This document shows positions 3,773 to 5,228 of a stretch of 5,228 bases of DNA, in pieces. Below the pieces are notes generated by a model. It did not search any database, was not told where the DNA came from, and saw only the letters and a list, made by a program, of their open reading frames with translations. Source of the stretch: Campylobacteraceae bacterium. Its GTDB lineage: Bacteria > Campylobacterota > Campylobacteria > Campylobacterales > Sulfurovaceae. The stretch is taken from positions 1 to 5,228 of the forward strand of contig JALWQQ010000139.1 of the NCBI GenBank assembly GCA_027083075.1, given 5' to 3'. How positions within the stretch are numbered: position 1 is the stretch's first letter; each line of letters starts with the position of its first letter. Both the position numbers and the translations under genes were made by a program.

Positions 3773-5228
3773 ATGCAAAAAGTCTCGGTAAGCGTAATGC
3801 TTTTATGTTCCGTTTGGCTTTACGGTGAAACGCTCGATGCGATCGAGATCGGCGGCGCCGTATCGAGCGAAGAGGTTGCGGAGATTGCCAAAGAGGAGGT
3901 GAAGTCCGCCGACTTGGCGGAAGCGCTACGAAAACAGAGCGCAAGCGTGCGCATCGTACGACGATCGGGCATCGCCAACGATCTCATTATCCGCGGCGCA
4001 CGCAAAGACAACCTCAATATCACGATCGACAACGCCAAGATCTACGGGGCGTGTCCTAACCGTATGGATCCACCGATTTCGCATGTACTGAGCAATAATG
4101 TCGCTTCGGTTTCGCTCATTAAGGGACCGTACAATGTCGAAGATTTCGGGGTTCTAAGTGCCGATATCAAGGTCAAAACCAAAGATCCCGAAGCGGGATA
4201 CGGCGGAGAGCTCTTCGGCAACATCGGAAGCTTCGGCTATCGCAAACGGGGAACGCGTCTGCATGTGGGCAACGGTGCGCTAAAGTTTCTGCTTTCGCTC
4301 TCGGATGAAAAGGGCGATGCCTACAAGGACGGTAACGGACGCGATCTTTTCGAACAAGTCGACGACTATGTCGCTTCGCATCTTAACGGAAAAAAGAAAC
4401 ACGACATGATGCTGGGGGCTCGCCGTTACTTGCCCGAATATCGCAACGACAAAGCCTTTAGTAAAAAAACGGCGATGGGTAAACTCTACTGGCAGATCAA
4501 TGACAACACGCAACTCAAACTCGGCTATACCGCCAATCGCAGTAAACAGATCCTCTACCCCAACACACCGATGGATGCACCGTATGACAACTCCGATATC
4601 TATACGATCGATCTAAGCACAAAGGATCTCGGGCGCTACAGCAAAAGCCTCGATCTCAGCTTCTATAAAAGTAAGGTCGATCACCCGATGTCTCAGCGTT
4701 ACCGCTATGCAAGCCAAAAGATGGGCGTAGTGCGCCACCGGTTGCAAAGTGACACCGTCGGTGCCAAGATCAAAAACGGCATTACCTTTGCAGGTACCGA
4801 TCTTACATTGGGGCTTGACTACTCGAAACGCAACTGGGACGGCGGTTTCTTCAAGGAAATTGGCGGTGTATTTAAACGCATACCAAATGCGGCACACTCA
4901 ATTTGGGATGTCAACACGATCAACAAAGCGTTCTTTATCGAAGATAGCGCGACACTTGGCAAATGGAGATTCAAAAGCGGTTTGCGTTACGATGCGACGC
5001 GTATCGATACGGCGCGCAGTGATGTCAAAACGCGTCACTTCAACACCCTTGGCGGCTATCTTCGTGCCGATTACAAACTCAACGATGCGCTCACCTTTCT
5101 AAGTGGGATCGGTGTCGCCTCGCGCGTACCCGACGGCAAAGAGCTCTTCTTTGTGAAGCAAGGTAAAGCCATCGGCAATCCGACACTTAATGCCATACTT
5201 AACAAAGAGCTTGACATCGGTGTTGACT
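3773..5228 (+). CDS. oprC: TonB-dependent copper receptor, OprC/NosA family (3' end outside the window)
   Basis: Outer-membrane beta-barrel with an N-terminal plug, importing copper with TonB energy. 485 codons are visible and the frame is still open at the window end; family members are roughly 650-720 residues. ATG 3773 is supported by AAGGAG ending 6 nt before it. Seen: signal peptide about 1-18 (hydrophobic MLLCSVWLYG), a possible TonB box near 20-27, plug about 45-140 with LIIRGARKDN (71-80) and VSLIKGPYNVEDFG (113-126), then barrel strands. Diagnostic: CPNRMDPP at 94-101 gives CxxxM (Cys94, Met98), and HPM at 304-306 gives HxM. The OprC copper site is known as CxxxM-HxM, so all four ligands appear kept. 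Cys12 lies in the signal region but is not a lipobox. Copper is thus a well-based inference; the symbol is at family level. Neighbouring tonB and the shared box suggest joint induction, perhaps to supply cuproenzymes such as nitrous-oxide reductase or oxidases (speculative). Confidence 0.88.
   Translation, partial: MQKVSVSVMLLCSVWLYGETLDAIEIGGAVSSEEVAEIAKEEVKSADLAEALRKQSASVRIVRRSGIANDLIIRGARKDNLNITIDNAKIYGACPNRMDPPISHVLSNNVASVSLIKGPYNVEDFGVLSADIKVKTKDPEAGYGGELFGNIGSFGYRKRGTRLHVGNGALKFLLSLSDEKGDAYKDGNGRDLFEQVDDYVASHLNGKKKHDMMLGARRYLPEYRNDKAFSKKTAMGKLYWQINDNTQLKLGYTANRSKQILYPNTPMDAPYDNSDIYTIDLSTKDLGRYSKSLDLSFYKSKVDHPMSQRYRYASQKMGVVRHRLQSDTVGAKIKNGITFAGTDLTLGLDYSKRNWDGGFFKEIGGVFKRIPNAAHSIWDVNTINKAFFIEDSATLGKWRFKSGLRYDATRIDTARSDVKTRHFNTLGGYLRADYKLNDALTFLSGIGVASRVPDGKELFFVKQGKAIGNPTLNAILNKELDIGVD

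Noticed and set aside
3773..3830. Lipoprotein signal in the receptor (Cys12)
   Set aside because: The residues before Cys12 (VMLL) do not form a lipobox and the cysteine lies within the hydrophobic core; an ordinary signal peptide with cleavage near residue 18 fits better.
4749..5102. 117-codon + strand ORF within the receptor gene
   Set aside because: It is in another frame of the receptor coding region, low in recognisable features, and the receptor frame continues with good beta-barrel sequence.

Overview
The window reads left to right on the + strand only. It looks like a chromosomal segment of a free-living Gram-negative bacterium, most probably a Campylobacterota (Sulfurimonas/Sulfurovum-like) lineage. 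That assignment is an inference from the FabG C-terminus, the compact response regulator, the promoters with a good -10 and little -35, and the tightly packed same-strand genes. No marker gene here proves it.

Layout: 1-554 is the 3' part of fabG (fatty-acid synthesis). 563-2079 is a two-component system: an OmpR/PhoB-type response regulator and a two-TM histidine kinase without HAMP, overlapping at TGATG and preceded by a perfect Shine-Dalgarno. 2108-2601 is a type II toxin-antitoxin pair (Unstab_antitox-type antitoxin, RelE/ParE toxin, ATGA overlap) with its own extended -10 promoter lying over the kinase stop codon. 2703-3542 encodes a TonB-like energy transducer with an unusually basic linker. 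3543-3772 is a non-coding gap almost filled by a 161-bp palindromic, MITE-like element. 3773 to the window end is the first 485 codons of a TonB-dependent outer-membrane receptor carrying the CxxxM and HxM motifs of the OprC/NosA copper receptors.

How it fits together: an almost identical 19-bp tandem box, TTAACAC-N4-TTAACAC (11-bp period), lies upstream of both tonB and the receptor. In both places it ends exactly 8 nt before a -10-like hexamer. This is the geometry of a PhoB/OmpR-type activator site replacing the -35. The adjacent two-component system is the obvious candidate regulator. I therefore read the locus as a self-contained copper-uptake regulon: sensor, regulator, TonB and receptor. 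A toxin-antitoxin pair has been spliced in between the kinase and tonB, and a palindromic element has been inserted directly against the receptor's operator.

The two observations most worth following are the shared regulator box and the 161-bp element. The element has perfect 13-bp terminal inverted repeats, a 5-bp TTTTA direct repeat on each side, and a gapless fold about its exact centre. Its non-Watson-Crick positions are strongly skewed toward G.T rather than A.C on the + strand, which suggests selection on a + strand single-stranded (RNA or ssDNA) hairpin.
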